The translations under genes and the position numbers were made by a program. Of a stretch of 24,401 nucleotides of DNA, positions 1 through 7,347 are shown one piece after another. The notes under the pieces are model-generated. The model ran no database searches, had not been told where the DNA came from, and saw nothing but the letters and a program-made list of their open reading frames with translations. Origin of the DNA: an uncultured Eubacterium sp. (GTDB lineage: Bacteria > Bacillota > Clostridia > Lachnospirales > Lachnospiraceae); the NCBI GenBank assembly GCA_937915825.1, contig CALGGT010000099.1, forward strand, positions 1 through 24,401, read 5' to 3'. The first letter of the stretch is position 1; each line of letters starts with the position of its first letter.

Positions 1-528
1 CGTACTGGCATAGACCGTGCCGGATACATTGGTATCCGTCACAATGAGCTCATAAACGATTCCATTGATGGTAACCGAGAGTTTTTCTTCTGTATTGAAT
101 GGCTGGTGGGAGCGGATCATCCACTCGCCGCCTTCGTTGGATACAGAAAACAGATCGTCGTTGCTGCCGCTTGCCGCCGTCACTTCGCCGGACAGTCCGA
201 CATAACTCAAAACATCCGACAGATTCACCTCGCTGTCACCGGGGAGTACATAGGTCATTGTGCCATATGTAAATTCCACAGTATAGTAAGAAAAACCGTC
301 TGTCACGGCTTCCACAGCGTCGCCGCTCACGCTGGTGTCCAGCGCCTCGTCCTCTGTACCGTCCGTATTCTCCGGCAGGGCGGTATTCTCTGTTTCCTCA
401 GCCGTATCCTGCTGCTCAATCACAGAGTCCGTTGTTTCATCGGCCGCCATAGCGATTGTCCCGCCCGGGAGCGGGCTCAGCAGCATGACGAAGGTGAGCA
501 GTAGGCTCAAAAATCGTTTGCGTGTCAT
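1..528 (-). CDS. Secreted repeat-type protein, N-terminal part only (cut by window edge)
   Basis: The minus strand is open from an ATG at 528 to the window edge, 176 codons without a stop, so the C-terminus is missing. An SD of the form GAGGGG lies about 7 nt before the ATG. Residues 1-29 form a signal peptide: MTRKR, a hydrophobic stretch rich in Leu, then an AMAA cleavage-type motif. Residues 30-70 are an acidic, Thr/Glu-rich linker. From about 75 there is a beta-rich module with the phrases YVLPGDSEVNLSD and KLSVTINGIVYELIVTD. This resembles the recurring module of large secreted proteins in gut Firmicutes, from memory and not searched. It starts 22 nt after the glmS stop with no terminator between, so it may be read from the glmS promoter. 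GC content is visibly higher than in the neighbouring genes. Function is unknown; it is likely cell-surface or extracellular. Confidence 0.75.
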   Translation of the reverse strand, partial: MTRKRFLSLLLTFVMLLSPLPGGTIAMAADETTDSVIEQQDTAEETENTALPENTDGTEDEALDTSVSGDAVEAVTDGFSYYTVEFTYGTMTYVLPGDSEVNLSDVLSYVGLSGEVTAASGSNDDLFSVSNEGGEWMIRSHQPFNTEEKLSVTINGIVYELIVTDTNVSGTVYAST

Positions 529-551
529 AACTTTCCCCTCATTTCTATGTT

Positions 552-2372
552 TTATTCCACGGTAACAGACTTTGCCAGGTTTCTGGGCTGATCTACATTT
601 AATCCTTTCTTGACCGATACATAATAAGCAATGTATTGTAAGAAGATCACCGAGACAAAAGGCGTGAACAGGGGGTGGATCTTCGGCAGCAGGATCTGAT
701 GATCGCATAGTCCCGGTTTCACGGAAGAGTCCTCGTTGGTTAGGAGAATGACTCTGGCTCCACGGGAACGAACCTCTTCGACATTGGAGATCACCTTCGC
801 GAATACATCCGGCTGGGTTGCCAAGGCGATCACCGGAACATTGTCCGTGATCAGGGAAATGGTTCCATGCTTTAATTCCCCGGCCGCATAGGCTTCGGAA
901 TGAATGTAGGAGATCTCCTTTAATTTTAAGGAACCTTCACAAGAAAGAGCATAATCCAGACCGCGTCCTACAAAGAAAATATCTTCTGCTTTGACTAAGC
1001 TGTTTGCTACGCTTTCCGCTAAATTATCAAAATCCAGGGCTTCTTCCACCAGCTCCGGAACCTTTACAAATTCTCGCACCAATGCCTGAATCTCTTCTTC
1101 GGTTTTGGTTTGGTTGAGAAGGGTTAATTTCATGGCGATCAAATACATCACGGATAATTGGACGGAATAGGCTTTCGTCGAAGCGACGGCAATCTCCGGA
1201 CCGGCATGGGTATACAATACGTGATCGCTTTCTCTTGCAATGGAGGAACCTTTTACATTTACCACGGATAAGGTTTTGGCGCCCCGTTCCTTGGCAAGCT
1301 TGACAGCGGCTAAGGTGTCAGCGGTTTCACCGGATTGGGAAATGGAGATCAACAACGTGTTCTCGTCGACCAAAGGATTCTGATAGCGGAACTCGGAGGC
1401 AATCTCTACGGTAACGGGAATCCTTGCCAGGCGTTCCACCATATTTCGCCCGATCAGTCCGGCGTGCATAGCCGTTCCGCAAGCGGTGATGATAATATTT
1501 TTCACATCTTTGAAAATATCATCGGGTACGTGATCCGCGGAAAAATCCGGCAGATCGTTGACGATGCGGGGGGCAATGGTATTGTGAAGAGCCGTAGGCT
1601 GTTCCTTGATCTCTTTCATCATGAAATAATCGTAACCGCCTTTTTGGGCGGCTCCAATGTCCCAGGTAATGTGCTGAATGGTAGGACCGTAAACGTGGCC
1701 CTGTGCATTCTTTACGATGATCTCATCCGGCGTGATCTTTGCCAAATGATTCTCGTTTAATACAAAAAATTGTTTGGTATAGCTGACCAAAGCCACCATA
1801 TCCGACGCGATGATGGATCCCTTGGGGGTGTTGGCGGCGACCAGAGGGCTGCCCTGGCGAATGGCGTAGATCACATCCGGTTGATCTTCAAACAGGATCA
1901 GGAATCCATAGGAACCTTTGATCTTGGCAACGCCGGCAAGAATGGCTTCCTCCGGATCATTATCATATAAGGAATCAAAGAGAAGAGCGGCAATCTCTGA
2001 GTCCGTTTGGGAAATGGGCACGCGTCCCTTGGCTGCCAATTCATCCTGTAATTCCTGATAGTTTTCAATGATGCCATTGTGAATTAAGGTGATCCGACCG
2101 GCTGTGTGAGGGTGGGCGTTGGTAGCTGTTACGCCGCCGTGGGTTGCCCAGCGGGTGTGTCCGATCCCGCAGTTTCCGGTAATTTCCGGATTTTCTGCCA
2201 CCAATTTCTTCAGATCGGAAACCTTTCCTACGGTTTTCATCGTCTGTATGCCTTGTTCCGTATACACGGAAATCCCGGAACTGTCATAACCTCGATATTC
2301 TAAAGTTTGCAGGCCGTCGATCAAATATTTTTTTGCGTCTTCGTGACCTACAAAGCCGATAATTCCACACAT
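552..2372 (-). CDS. glmS: Glutamine--fructose-6-phosphate aminotransferase (isomerizing)
   Basis: GlmS makes glucosamine-6-phosphate from fructose-6-phosphate and glutamine, the entry step to UDP-GlcNAc, peptidoglycan and other amino sugars. The 606-residue protein has the full family length. It begins MCGIIGF, so Cys2 is the nucleophile of the class II glutaminase domain (about 1-220), which also shows HTRWATHG and NGIIEN. Two SIS sugar-isomerase domains follow (about 285-600), with SISQSGETADTL and STKAYSVQ. The C-terminus ends DQPRNLAKSVTVE, the usual GlmS ending that closes the active site. The ATG at 2372 has an AAGGAG site 10 nt upstream. The gene has its own promoter and a leader of about 77 nt, too short for the glmS ribozyme. 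It is divergent from aroB and is followed closely by a secreted-protein gene. Confidence 0.97.
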   Translation of the reverse strand: MCGIIGFVGHEDAKKYLIDGLQTLEYRGYDSSGISVYTEQGIQTMKTVGKVSDLKKLVAENPEITGNCGIGHTRWATHGGVTATNAHPHTAGRITLIHNGIIENYQELQDELAAKGRVPISQTDSEIAALLFDSLYDNDPEEAILAGVAKIKGSYGFLILFEDQPDVIYAIRQGSPLVAANTPKGSIIASDMVALVSYTKQFFVLNENHLAKITPDEIIVKNAQGHVYGPTIQHITWDIGAAQKGGYDYFMMKEIKEQPTALHNTIAPRIVNDLPDFSADHVPDDIFKDVKNIIITACGTAMHAGLIGRNMVERLARIPVTVEIASEFRYQNPLVDENTLLISISQSGETADTLAAVKLAKERGAKTLSVVNVKGSSIARESDHVLYTHAGPEIAVASTKAYSVQLSVMYLIAMKLTLLNQTKTEEEIQALVREFVKVPELVEEALDFDNLAESVANSLVKAEDIFFVGRGLDYALSCEGSLKLKEISYIHSEAYAAGELKHGTISLITDNVPVIALATQPDVFAKVISNVEEVRSRGARVILLTNEDSSVKPGLCDHQILLPKIHPLFTPFVSVIFLQYIAYYVSVKKGLNVDQPRNLAKSVTVE

Positions 2373-2408
2373 TGAGCATAATCTCCTTCCTTTATTTAAA
2401 ATCTGCGT

Positions 2409-2447
2409 CCGGTAAAACCAGTTTCTTTGGAAACATGGGTATTTACC
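2409..2447 (-). promoter_or_regulatory. Three small hairpins in the glmS leader
   Basis: Read on the minus strand, the leader contains GGTA-AA-TACC (2438-2447), GTTTC-CAAA-GAAAC (2421-2434) and CTGGT-TTT-ACCGG (2409-2421), one after another. They occupy most of the leader between the predicted start and the SD. No known riboswitch is recognised. Whether they regulate anything is unknown. Confidence 0.35.
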
Positions 2448-2456
2448 TAATTTCTA

Positions 2457-2485
2457 ATCATACCATAATACGGGGAAAGAATCAA
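2457..2485 (-). promoter_or_regulatory. Promoter for glmS
   Basis: On the minus strand there is a -35 TTGATT (2480-2485), a 17-nt spacer and a -10 TATGAT (2457-2462). This predicts a start near 2450 and a leader of about 77 nt. It lies back to back with the aroB promoter. Confidence 0.6.
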
Positions 2486-2501
2486 GAAATCAGAAAAATA
2501 A

Positions 2502-2531
2502 TTGGTATTTCGTCCAAAGGTATGCTATACT
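2502..2531 (+). promoter_or_regulatory. Probable promoter for aroB
   Basis: A -35 TTGGTA (2502-2507), an 18-nt spacer and a -10 TATACT (2526-2531) lie about 43 nt before the aroB ATG. The match is moderate, but this is the only good -10 in the gap. Confidence 0.5.
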
Positions 2532-2574
2532 GTCATAGGACAGAAATGTACGAGCAAAAACGAGGTGAAAGCAT

Positions 2575-3687
2575 ATGAAAACATTTCAAGTGGAATTAAA
2601 AAAAGTTGTGGATGACTCCTATGAGGTACAGATTGGAAAAGACCTGATCCGGGACCTGGTGGAGGATTTAAAGAACGGATTGCTAAACGGAATTAAGAAA
2701 TTTGCCGTGATCACGGATAGTAACGTGGCTCCCTTGTACGGGGAACCGGTGTGTGAAGCAATAAAAAAAGCCGGGTTTTTAGCGGAGCTTTTTGTATTTC
2801 CTGCCGGTGAGAAAAGCAAGGTACGTAAAACCAAAGAAGAACTGGAAGATGCCATGTTGCAGAAAGGTTTTCGGAGAGATTGCGCGGTCATCGCCGTAGG
2901 TGGCGGGGTGGTTACGGATCTGGCCGGATTTGTGGCAGGGACCTTTGGACGAGGGGTTCCGGTTGTAAATTATGCCACATCCAACCTGGCGGCAGCGGAC
3001 GCCTCCATTGGGGGGAAAACGGCGGTGGATACGGATCTGGCCACGAATCTGATTGGCTTGATCTATCAGCCGAAGAAGGTATATGTGGACATTGCTACCT
3101 GGAAAACGTTGCCCATGGAGCACCGGATCAACGGGCTGGCGGAAACGGTGAAACACGCTTGTTTAGCGGATTATGAACTGTTCTGTTATTTGGAAGATCA
3201 TACGGAAGAGATCTTAAATTGCAAAGAAGAGGAATGTGTTTATATTTCCGAGCATAATTGCATGGTAAAATATCAAGTGGTGATGAAGGATGAAAAAGAG
3301 AAAAATCTCCGGGAAATCCTGAATCTGGGACATACGGTTGGAAGAGCCATTGAGACCGTTAGCGGATATCAATTGCTGCATGGACAGGCGGTTTCCATAG
3401 GATTGATGGCCCAGGCCAGATTGGGGGTTCAACTAGGCTTTATGACCGAAGAGGAACTATTACGTTTGGAACGTCTCCTGGTAAAGATCGGCCTTCCCGT
3501 AACCATACCTTCCTACATTAACAAAGAGGAGCTGATCCAAAAGCTGTACACAGATAAGAAAGTACGGGATGGAAAGCTTCGGTTTGTGTTTGAAAAGGGG
3601 ATCGGAGAGGTGATGACCTTTGGGGAGGAAGTGTATGCCCGCCCCACGGCAGAAGAGGAGATCCGGGCGATCATCGAGGAAATGTAA
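2575..3687 (+). CDS. aroB: 3-dehydroquinate synthase (AroB family) with an active-site substitution
   Basis: AroB converts DAHP to 3-dehydroquinate in the shikimate pathway, using NAD and a divalent metal. The protein has 370 residues, near the family norm. The NAD-binding motif GGGVVTDLAGF is followed by RGVPVV, then D142 and SIGGK (K148), and NLIG. Metal ligands can be placed at E190 (GLAETVKH), H253 (LNLGHT) and H269 (LLHGQ), with the 16-residue H-to-H spacing of the family. R246, N250 and the Lys in DKKVRDGKLRFV are also present. One odd point: the second His of the usual GHTxGHAIE motif is Arg257. PTTLLA is also ATSNLA, and GKNLIG is ATNLIG. An SD of GAGGTG precedes the ATG. No other aro gene is in the window. 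A divergent sugar-phosphate cyclase is a less likely alternative. Confidence 0.87.
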   Translation: MKTFQVELKKVVDDSYEVQIGKDLIRDLVEDLKNGLLNGIKKFAVITDSNVAPLYGEPVCEAIKKAGFLAELFVFPAGEKSKVRKTKEELEDAMLQKGFRRDCAVIAVGGGVVTDLAGFVAGTFGRGVPVVNYATSNLAAADASIGGKTAVDTDLATNLIGLIYQPKKVYVDIATWKTLPMEHRINGLAETVKHACLADYELFCYLEDHTEEILNCKEEECVYISEHNCMVKYQVVMKDEKEKNLREILNLGHTVGRAIETVSGYQLLHGQAVSIGLMAQARLGVQLGFMTEEELLRLERLLVKIGLPVTIPSYINKEELIQKLYTDKKVRDGKLRFVFEKGIGEVMTFGEEVYARPTAEEEIRAIIEEM

Positions 3688-3700
3688 GTAAGCCCTGTTT

Positions 3701-3729
3701 TTGACTTTTTTACAGGGGTATGATATACT
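3701..3729 (+). promoter_or_regulatory. Strong promoter for yraN-der-plsY-gpsA, with inverted repeat across the -35
   Basis: TTGACT (3701-3706), a 17-nt spacer and TATACT (3724-3729) form a near-consensus sigma-A promoter, with a start expected near 3736. An inverted repeat CCCTGT (3693-3698) / ACAGGG (3712-3717) flanks the -35. It could be an operator, or a poor terminator for aroB. An ATG at 3720 falls inside the promoter, so it cannot be the yraN start for this transcript. Confidence 0.7.
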
Positions 3730-3755
3730 TAAAGTTACGTGTAAGAGGGGGAAAT

Positions 3756-4112
3756 ATGGATCCTAGAAGAGTGGGAACGATGAAAGAAAATCTGGCCTGT
3801 GACTATTTACAGGCAAAGGGATATCGAATTCTAAAGCGCAACTTTTTTTGCCGAAACGCGGAGGTGGATATTATTGCCAAAAGCCCGGAGAATGTCCTAT
3901 GTTTCGTGGAAGTAAAATACCGGAAGGACGATCGGTACGGCAAGGCCTGCGCGGCGGTGGATCACAGGAAGAGAGCCCGCATCGTAAGAGGAGCGAGAGT
4001 GTTTCTTTCCGGAAAGGATGCCTATTGGAACATGGCCATCCGCTTCGATGTCATCGCCATAGACGGAGAAGAGATTCAGCATGTTCAACATGCGTTTTAC
4101 GCGGAAGAATAA
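3756..4112 (+). CDS. yraN: YraN/UPF0102 family endonuclease-fold protein
   Basis: This is a small protein of the YraN (UPF0102) family, which has a restriction-endonuclease-like fold and no firmly established role. Using the ATG at 3756 it has 118 residues, the usual size. The motif order is that of the family: an N-terminal helix (KENLACDYLQAKGYRILKRN), then EVDIIAK, then the FVEVKYRK core with its E-x-K nuclease signature, then YGKACAAVDHRKRARI, and a final RFDVIAI strand. I chose 3756 because GAGGGGG sits 5 nt upstream, and because the earlier in-frame ATG at 3720 overlaps a near-consensus promoter. It is the first gene of the der operon. Confidence 0.88.
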   Translation: MDPRRVGTMKENLACDYLQAKGYRILKRNFFCRNAEVDIIAKSPENVLCFVEVKYRKDDRYGKACAAVDHRKRARIVRGARVFLSGKDAYWNMAIRFDVIAIDGEEIQHVQHAFYAEE

Positions 4113-4129
4113 GAAGAAGGAAGTAAGAA

Positions 4130-4144
4130 GGAAGGATTCCTTCC
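4130..4144. other. Perfect palindrome just upstream of the der SD
   Basis: GGAAGG-ATT-CCTTCC can form a 6-bp hairpin ending 3 nt before the AAGGAG that serves der. It lacks a T-tract, so it is not a terminator. It could affect relative translation of yraN and der, or have no function. Confidence 0.35.
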
Positions 4145-4163
4145 GGTAAGGAGATTGTAAAAG

Positions 4164-5486
4164 ATGAGTAAGCCCATTGTAGCGGTGGTTGGACGTCCCA
4201 ATGTGGGGAAATCTACCCTTTTTAACACATTGGCCGGAGAAAAGATTTCCATCGTAAAGGATTATCCCGGCGTGACGAGAGATCGTATTTACGCGGATAT
4301 TACCTGGCTCAACCATACCATGACCTGGATCGATACCGGGGGATTGGAACCGAATACCCAGGATGTTATGTTGTCGCATATGAGAGAACAGGCCATGCTT
4401 GCCATTGAGACGGCAGACGTGATCGTATTTGTTACCGATGTTCGTATGGGACTGACGGATGGGGACGAGCAGGTGGCCAATCTTTTGAGAAAGTCCGGGA
4501 AACCGGTGGTATTAGCGGTGAATAAGGTGGATAGTTTTGAAAAATTTATGCCGGATGTGTATGAATTCTATCAGTTGGGATTAGGGGATCCCCACCCGGT
4601 ATCCGCGTCTTCCCGTTTGGGACTGGGAGACTTTCTGGATGCGGTTTTGGAATATGTGGATCCGGAACAATGGGAGGAAGAAGAGGACGAGCGCCCGAAG
4701 ATTGCCATTGTAGGGAAACCAAATACCGGAAAATCCTCTCTAGTGAACAAATTGCTGGGAACGAATCGTGTGATCGTATCCGATGTGGCGGGAACCACCC
4801 GGGATGCCATTGACACACCGGTTATGCGCAATGGAAAAGAATATGTATTTATTGATACGGCAGGCATTCGAAGAAAAAGCAAGGTAAAAGAAGATATTGA
4901 GCGTTACAGTATCATTCGAACGGTAGCTGCTGTGGAACGAGCGGACGTGGTCATGCTTATGATCGACGCCACGGAGGGAATTACGGAACAGGATGCCAAG
5001 ATCGCAGGGATCAGCCATGAAAAGGGAAAGGCTTTGATCGTGGCCGTGAATAAATGGGATGCGATTCCTAAGGAAACCATGACTTCTAAGGAATACACGG
5101 AACGGATCCGTCAGACCTTATCGTTCGCGCCCTATGCGGAGATCCTTTTTATTTCGGCTTTGACCGGGCAACGGGTTCCGAAGATCTTTGAAAAGATCGA
5201 TCAGGTTATGGAATTTGCCTCGCTTCGTGTTCAAACCGGAGTTTTAAATGAAATCCTAACCGAGGCGGTAGCCATGCAGCAACCACCCATGGACAAAGGA
5301 AAGCGTTTGAAGATCTTTTATATGACCCAGGTAAGTGTAAAACCGCCTACGTTTGTAATGTTTGTCAATGATAAAAAACTCATGCATTTTTCTTATCAAA
5401 GGTATTTGGAAAACCGAATCCGGGATACGTTTGGGTTTATGGGTACACCGTTGCGTATGTTTACCCGGGAAAGAAAGGAGAGTTGA
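4164..5486 (+). CDS. der: Ribosome biogenesis GTPase Der (EngA)
   Basis: Der is an essential tandem GTPase that acts in maturation of the 50S ribosomal subunit. The 440-residue length is typical. The first G domain has GRPNVGKS (10-17), DTGG and NKVD. The second has GKPNTGKS (184-191), DTAG and NKWD. The C-terminal KH-like domain (about 350-440) contains KRLKIFYMTQ and carries the RNA-binding role. The ATG at 4164 has AAGGAG 10 nt upstream. The stop codon overlaps the probable TTG start of plsY, so the two genes are likely translationally coupled. Confidence 0.97.
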   Translation: MSKPIVAVVGRPNVGKSTLFNTLAGEKISIVKDYPGVTRDRIYADITWLNHTMTWIDTGGLEPNTQDVMLSHMREQAMLAIETADVIVFVTDVRMGLTDGDEQVANLLRKSGKPVVLAVNKVDSFEKFMPDVYEFYQLGLGDPHPVSASSRLGLGDFLDAVLEYVDPEQWEEEEDERPKIAIVGKPNTGKSSLVNKLLGTNRVIVSDVAGTTRDAIDTPVMRNGKEYVFIDTAGIRRKSKVKEDIERYSIIRTVAAVERADVVMLMIDATEGITEQDAKIAGISHEKGKALIVAVNKWDAIPKETMTSKEYTERIRQTLSFAPYAEILFISALTGQRVPKIFEKIDQVMEFASLRVQTGVLNEILTEAVAMQQPPMDKGKRLKIFYMTQVSVKPPTFVMFVNDKKLMHFSYQRYLENRIRDTFGFMGTPLRMFTRERKES

Positions 5487-6142
5487 GAGTTTTGCTGAAA
5501 ATCGTTCTGATTGGATTGGCTGGTTTCATCGTGGGATATTTTTGCGGATCTTTTTCCACCGGATATTTTGTGGGAAAATCCAAAGGCACAGATATCCGGA
5601 ATGAGGGAAGCGGAAGCACTGGGACCACCAACGCGTTAAGAAATTACGGACCGGCAGGGGCTTTGATCACCTTTTTAGGGGATTTGTTAAAGGCTGTGAT
5701 TCCTACGGTATTTATGAAATATATTTTTTGTGCATATGTGATGAATTTTCCGGCTGACGTCACCTATTTATTAACCCTGTGTGTGGGACTGGGTGTGGTT
5801 TGCGGTCACAATTTTCCTTTCTATCTGCATTTTAAAGGAGGAAAGGGCATAGCTGTGTCAGCGGCAGTGATCATTGTTTCCAGTATGTATTGGCCGTTTA
5901 TTCTCATTGGCCTGATTGGATTTATTCTGCTGGTAGCCATTACCAAATATGTATCCGTAGGCTCCCTGTTCGTTGTGTGGTATTTTCCCATCTACAGTAT
6001 GTTTGCCTATCACAACAGCCCGTACATCGTGGCTTTGATGATCGTTAGCCTGGCGTTTACCGCGTTGGCGTATTATAAGCATCGTGGCAACATTCAAAGG
6101 TTACTGTCGGGAACCGAAAATAAAATCTCATTCAAGAAATAA
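5483..6142 (+). CDS. plsY: Glycerol-3-phosphate acyltransferase PlsY
   Basis: PlsY is an integral membrane enzyme that transfers the acyl group of acyl-phosphate to glycerol-3-phosphate, the first step of phospholipid synthesis. The 219-residue protein has several hydrophobic spans and the family motifs GSFSTGYFVGK, GSGSTGTTNALR and GHNFPFYLHFKGGKGIA; the last is the phosphate-binding loop. The start is uncertain. TTG at 5483 overlaps the der stop (TTGA) but lies only 2 nt after GGAG. TTG at 5492 has an 11-nt spacing and would remove three residues. No ATG is available. With gpsA just downstream, which makes its substrate, the pair forms a lipid-precursor module. Confidence 0.94.
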   Translation: MRVLLKIVLIGLAGFIVGYFCGSFSTGYFVGKSKGTDIRNEGSGSTGTTNALRNYGPAGALITFLGDLLKAVIPTVFMKYIFCAYVMNFPADVTYLLTLCVGLGVVCGHNFPFYLHFKGGKGIAVSAAVIIVSSMYWPFILIGLIGFILLVAITKYVSVGSLFVVWYFPIYSMFAYHNSPYIVALMIVSLAFTALAYYKHRGNIQRLLSGTENKISFKK

Positions 6143-6187
6143 TCTTAAAAGACAATTGCAATGGGTAACACAGAAAGGAAGAAACAT

Positions 6188-7204
6188 ATGAAGAAGGTAA
6201 CTTTTTTAGGCGCAGGAAGTTGGGGGACGGCCTTGGCCATTCTTTGTGCGAATAACGGCCATGAGGTAACGATTTGGTCCAAGGTGCAGGATGAGATCGA
6301 TATGTTACGTGAAAAAAGAGAGCACCTATATCGTTTGCCCGGTGTAAAATTACCGGATAGCATTGTGATCGAAGAAAATGAAGAGGTGGCTTGCAAGGAC
6401 CGGGATGTTATTGTTATGAGTGTGGCTTCCCCTTATATTCGAGATACGGCAAAGTTGGTCAGCGCGTATATTTCCAAAAATCAAATTATCGTCAATGTGG
6501 CAAAGGGATTGGAAGAAGCGACCCTGCTGCCTTTGTGTGATGTGATCAAAGAAGAGATCCCCCAGGCGGATGTGGCGGTTTTATCCGGCCCCAGTCATGC
6601 AGAAGAAGTATCGGTAGGAATGCCTACTACAGTTGTAGTAGGAGCAACTTCAGAAAAAACGGCGTTATACATTCAGGACGTATTTATGGGGGATCGATTC
6701 CGTGTCTACACCAGCCCGGATATAATCGGAATTGAATTAGGCGGTTCCCTTAAGAATGTGATCGCGCTAGCGGCGGGCATTATTGACGGTATGGGATTGG
6801 GGGATAATACCAAAGCGGCTTTAATGACTCGAGGAATCGTAGAGATCTGTCGATTAGGCGTGGAAATGGGAGGAAATATGGAAACCTTCTTTGGTTTGTC
6901 CGGAATTGGAGACCTGATCGTTACCTGTACCAGCAACCACAGTCGAAATCATAACTGCGGTTATCTACTGGGAAAGGGAAAAACGCTGGAAGAGGCCAAA
7001 GAGGAGATCAAGCAGGTGGTAGAAGGCGTGAATTGTGCCAAGGCCGCCATGGATCTTGCCAATCGTCATCATGTAAGTATGCCCATCGTCGAGCAGGTCA
7101 ACGCGGTTCTCTTTGAGAACAAGCCGGCAGAAAAGGCACTGCAGGATTTGATCAAGCGAGAGCGGATCAACGAATACAGCAACTTATCCTGGGATAAAAG
7201 ATAA
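6188..7204 (+). CDS. gpsA: NAD(P)-dependent glycerol-3-phosphate dehydrogenase
   Basis: GpsA reduces dihydroxyacetone phosphate to glycerol-3-phosphate, the substrate of the upstream PlsY. From the ATG at 6188 the protein has 338 residues. The N-terminal Rossmann motif is FLGAGSWGTALA. The family motifs VLSGPSHAEEV and GGSLKNVIALAAG follow; K189 in the latter is the expected catalytic lysine. DGMGLGDNTKAALMTRG completes the active site. I prefer 6188 to an in-frame ATG at 6161, because AAAGGAAG lies about 7 nt before 6188 and the Rossmann strand then begins at residue 2-3 as in the family. It is probably the last gene of the operon that begins at 3736. Confidence 0.96.
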   Translation: MKKVTFLGAGSWGTALAILCANNGHEVTIWSKVQDEIDMLREKREHLYRLPGVKLPDSIVIEENEEVACKDRDVIVMSVASPYIRDTAKLVSAYISKNQIIVNVAKGLEEATLLPLCDVIKEEIPQADVAVLSGPSHAEEVSVGMPTTVVVGATSEKTALYIQDVFMGDRFRVYTSPDIIGIELGGSLKNVIALAAGIIDGMGLGDNTKAALMTRGIVEICRLGVEMGGNMETFFGLSGIGDLIVTCTSNHSRNHNCGYLLGKGKTLEEAKEEIKQVVEGVNCAKAAMDLANRHHVSMPIVEQVNAVLFENKPAEKALQDLIKRERINEYSNLSWDKR

Positions 7205-7287
7205 GAAATATGGGGGAGCGGAAACTAAAATAAAAAAATGATTTTATTGGATGAGTCACGTTGTGTGAAAAAATAATACTTTTCTTT

Positions 7288-7316
7288 TTGCAAAAGATAT
7301 GTTATCCTTGTAATAA
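7288..7316 (+). promoter_or_regulatory. Possible promoter for the trigger-factor-like lipoprotein
   Basis: TTGCAA (7288-7293), a 17-nt spacer and TAATAA (7311-7316) lie about 30 nt before the TTG start at 7348. The gap from gpsA is 143 nt and AT-rich. The match is fair only. Confidence 0.4.
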
Positions 7317-7347
7317 CATTGCGGAAACAGAAATGGAGGAAACAAAA

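Noticed and set aside
1335..2303. Plus-strand open frames opposite glmS
   Set aside because: They lie fully antisense to a well-supported gene and show no family motifs or good SD.
2373..2574. glmS ribozyme in the glmS upstream region
   Set aside because: The predicted leader is about 77 nt and no ribozyme core sequence is seen on the minus strand.
3720..3755. Upstream ATG of yraN at 3720
   Set aside because: It lies inside a TTGACT-17-TATACT promoter; the ATG at 3756 has a proper SD and gives the family length.
7261..7347. Longer N-terminus of the trigger-factor-like lipoprotein
   Set aside because: It would overlap the probable promoter and bury the lipoprotein signal; TTG 7348 has GGAGG at 8 nt.
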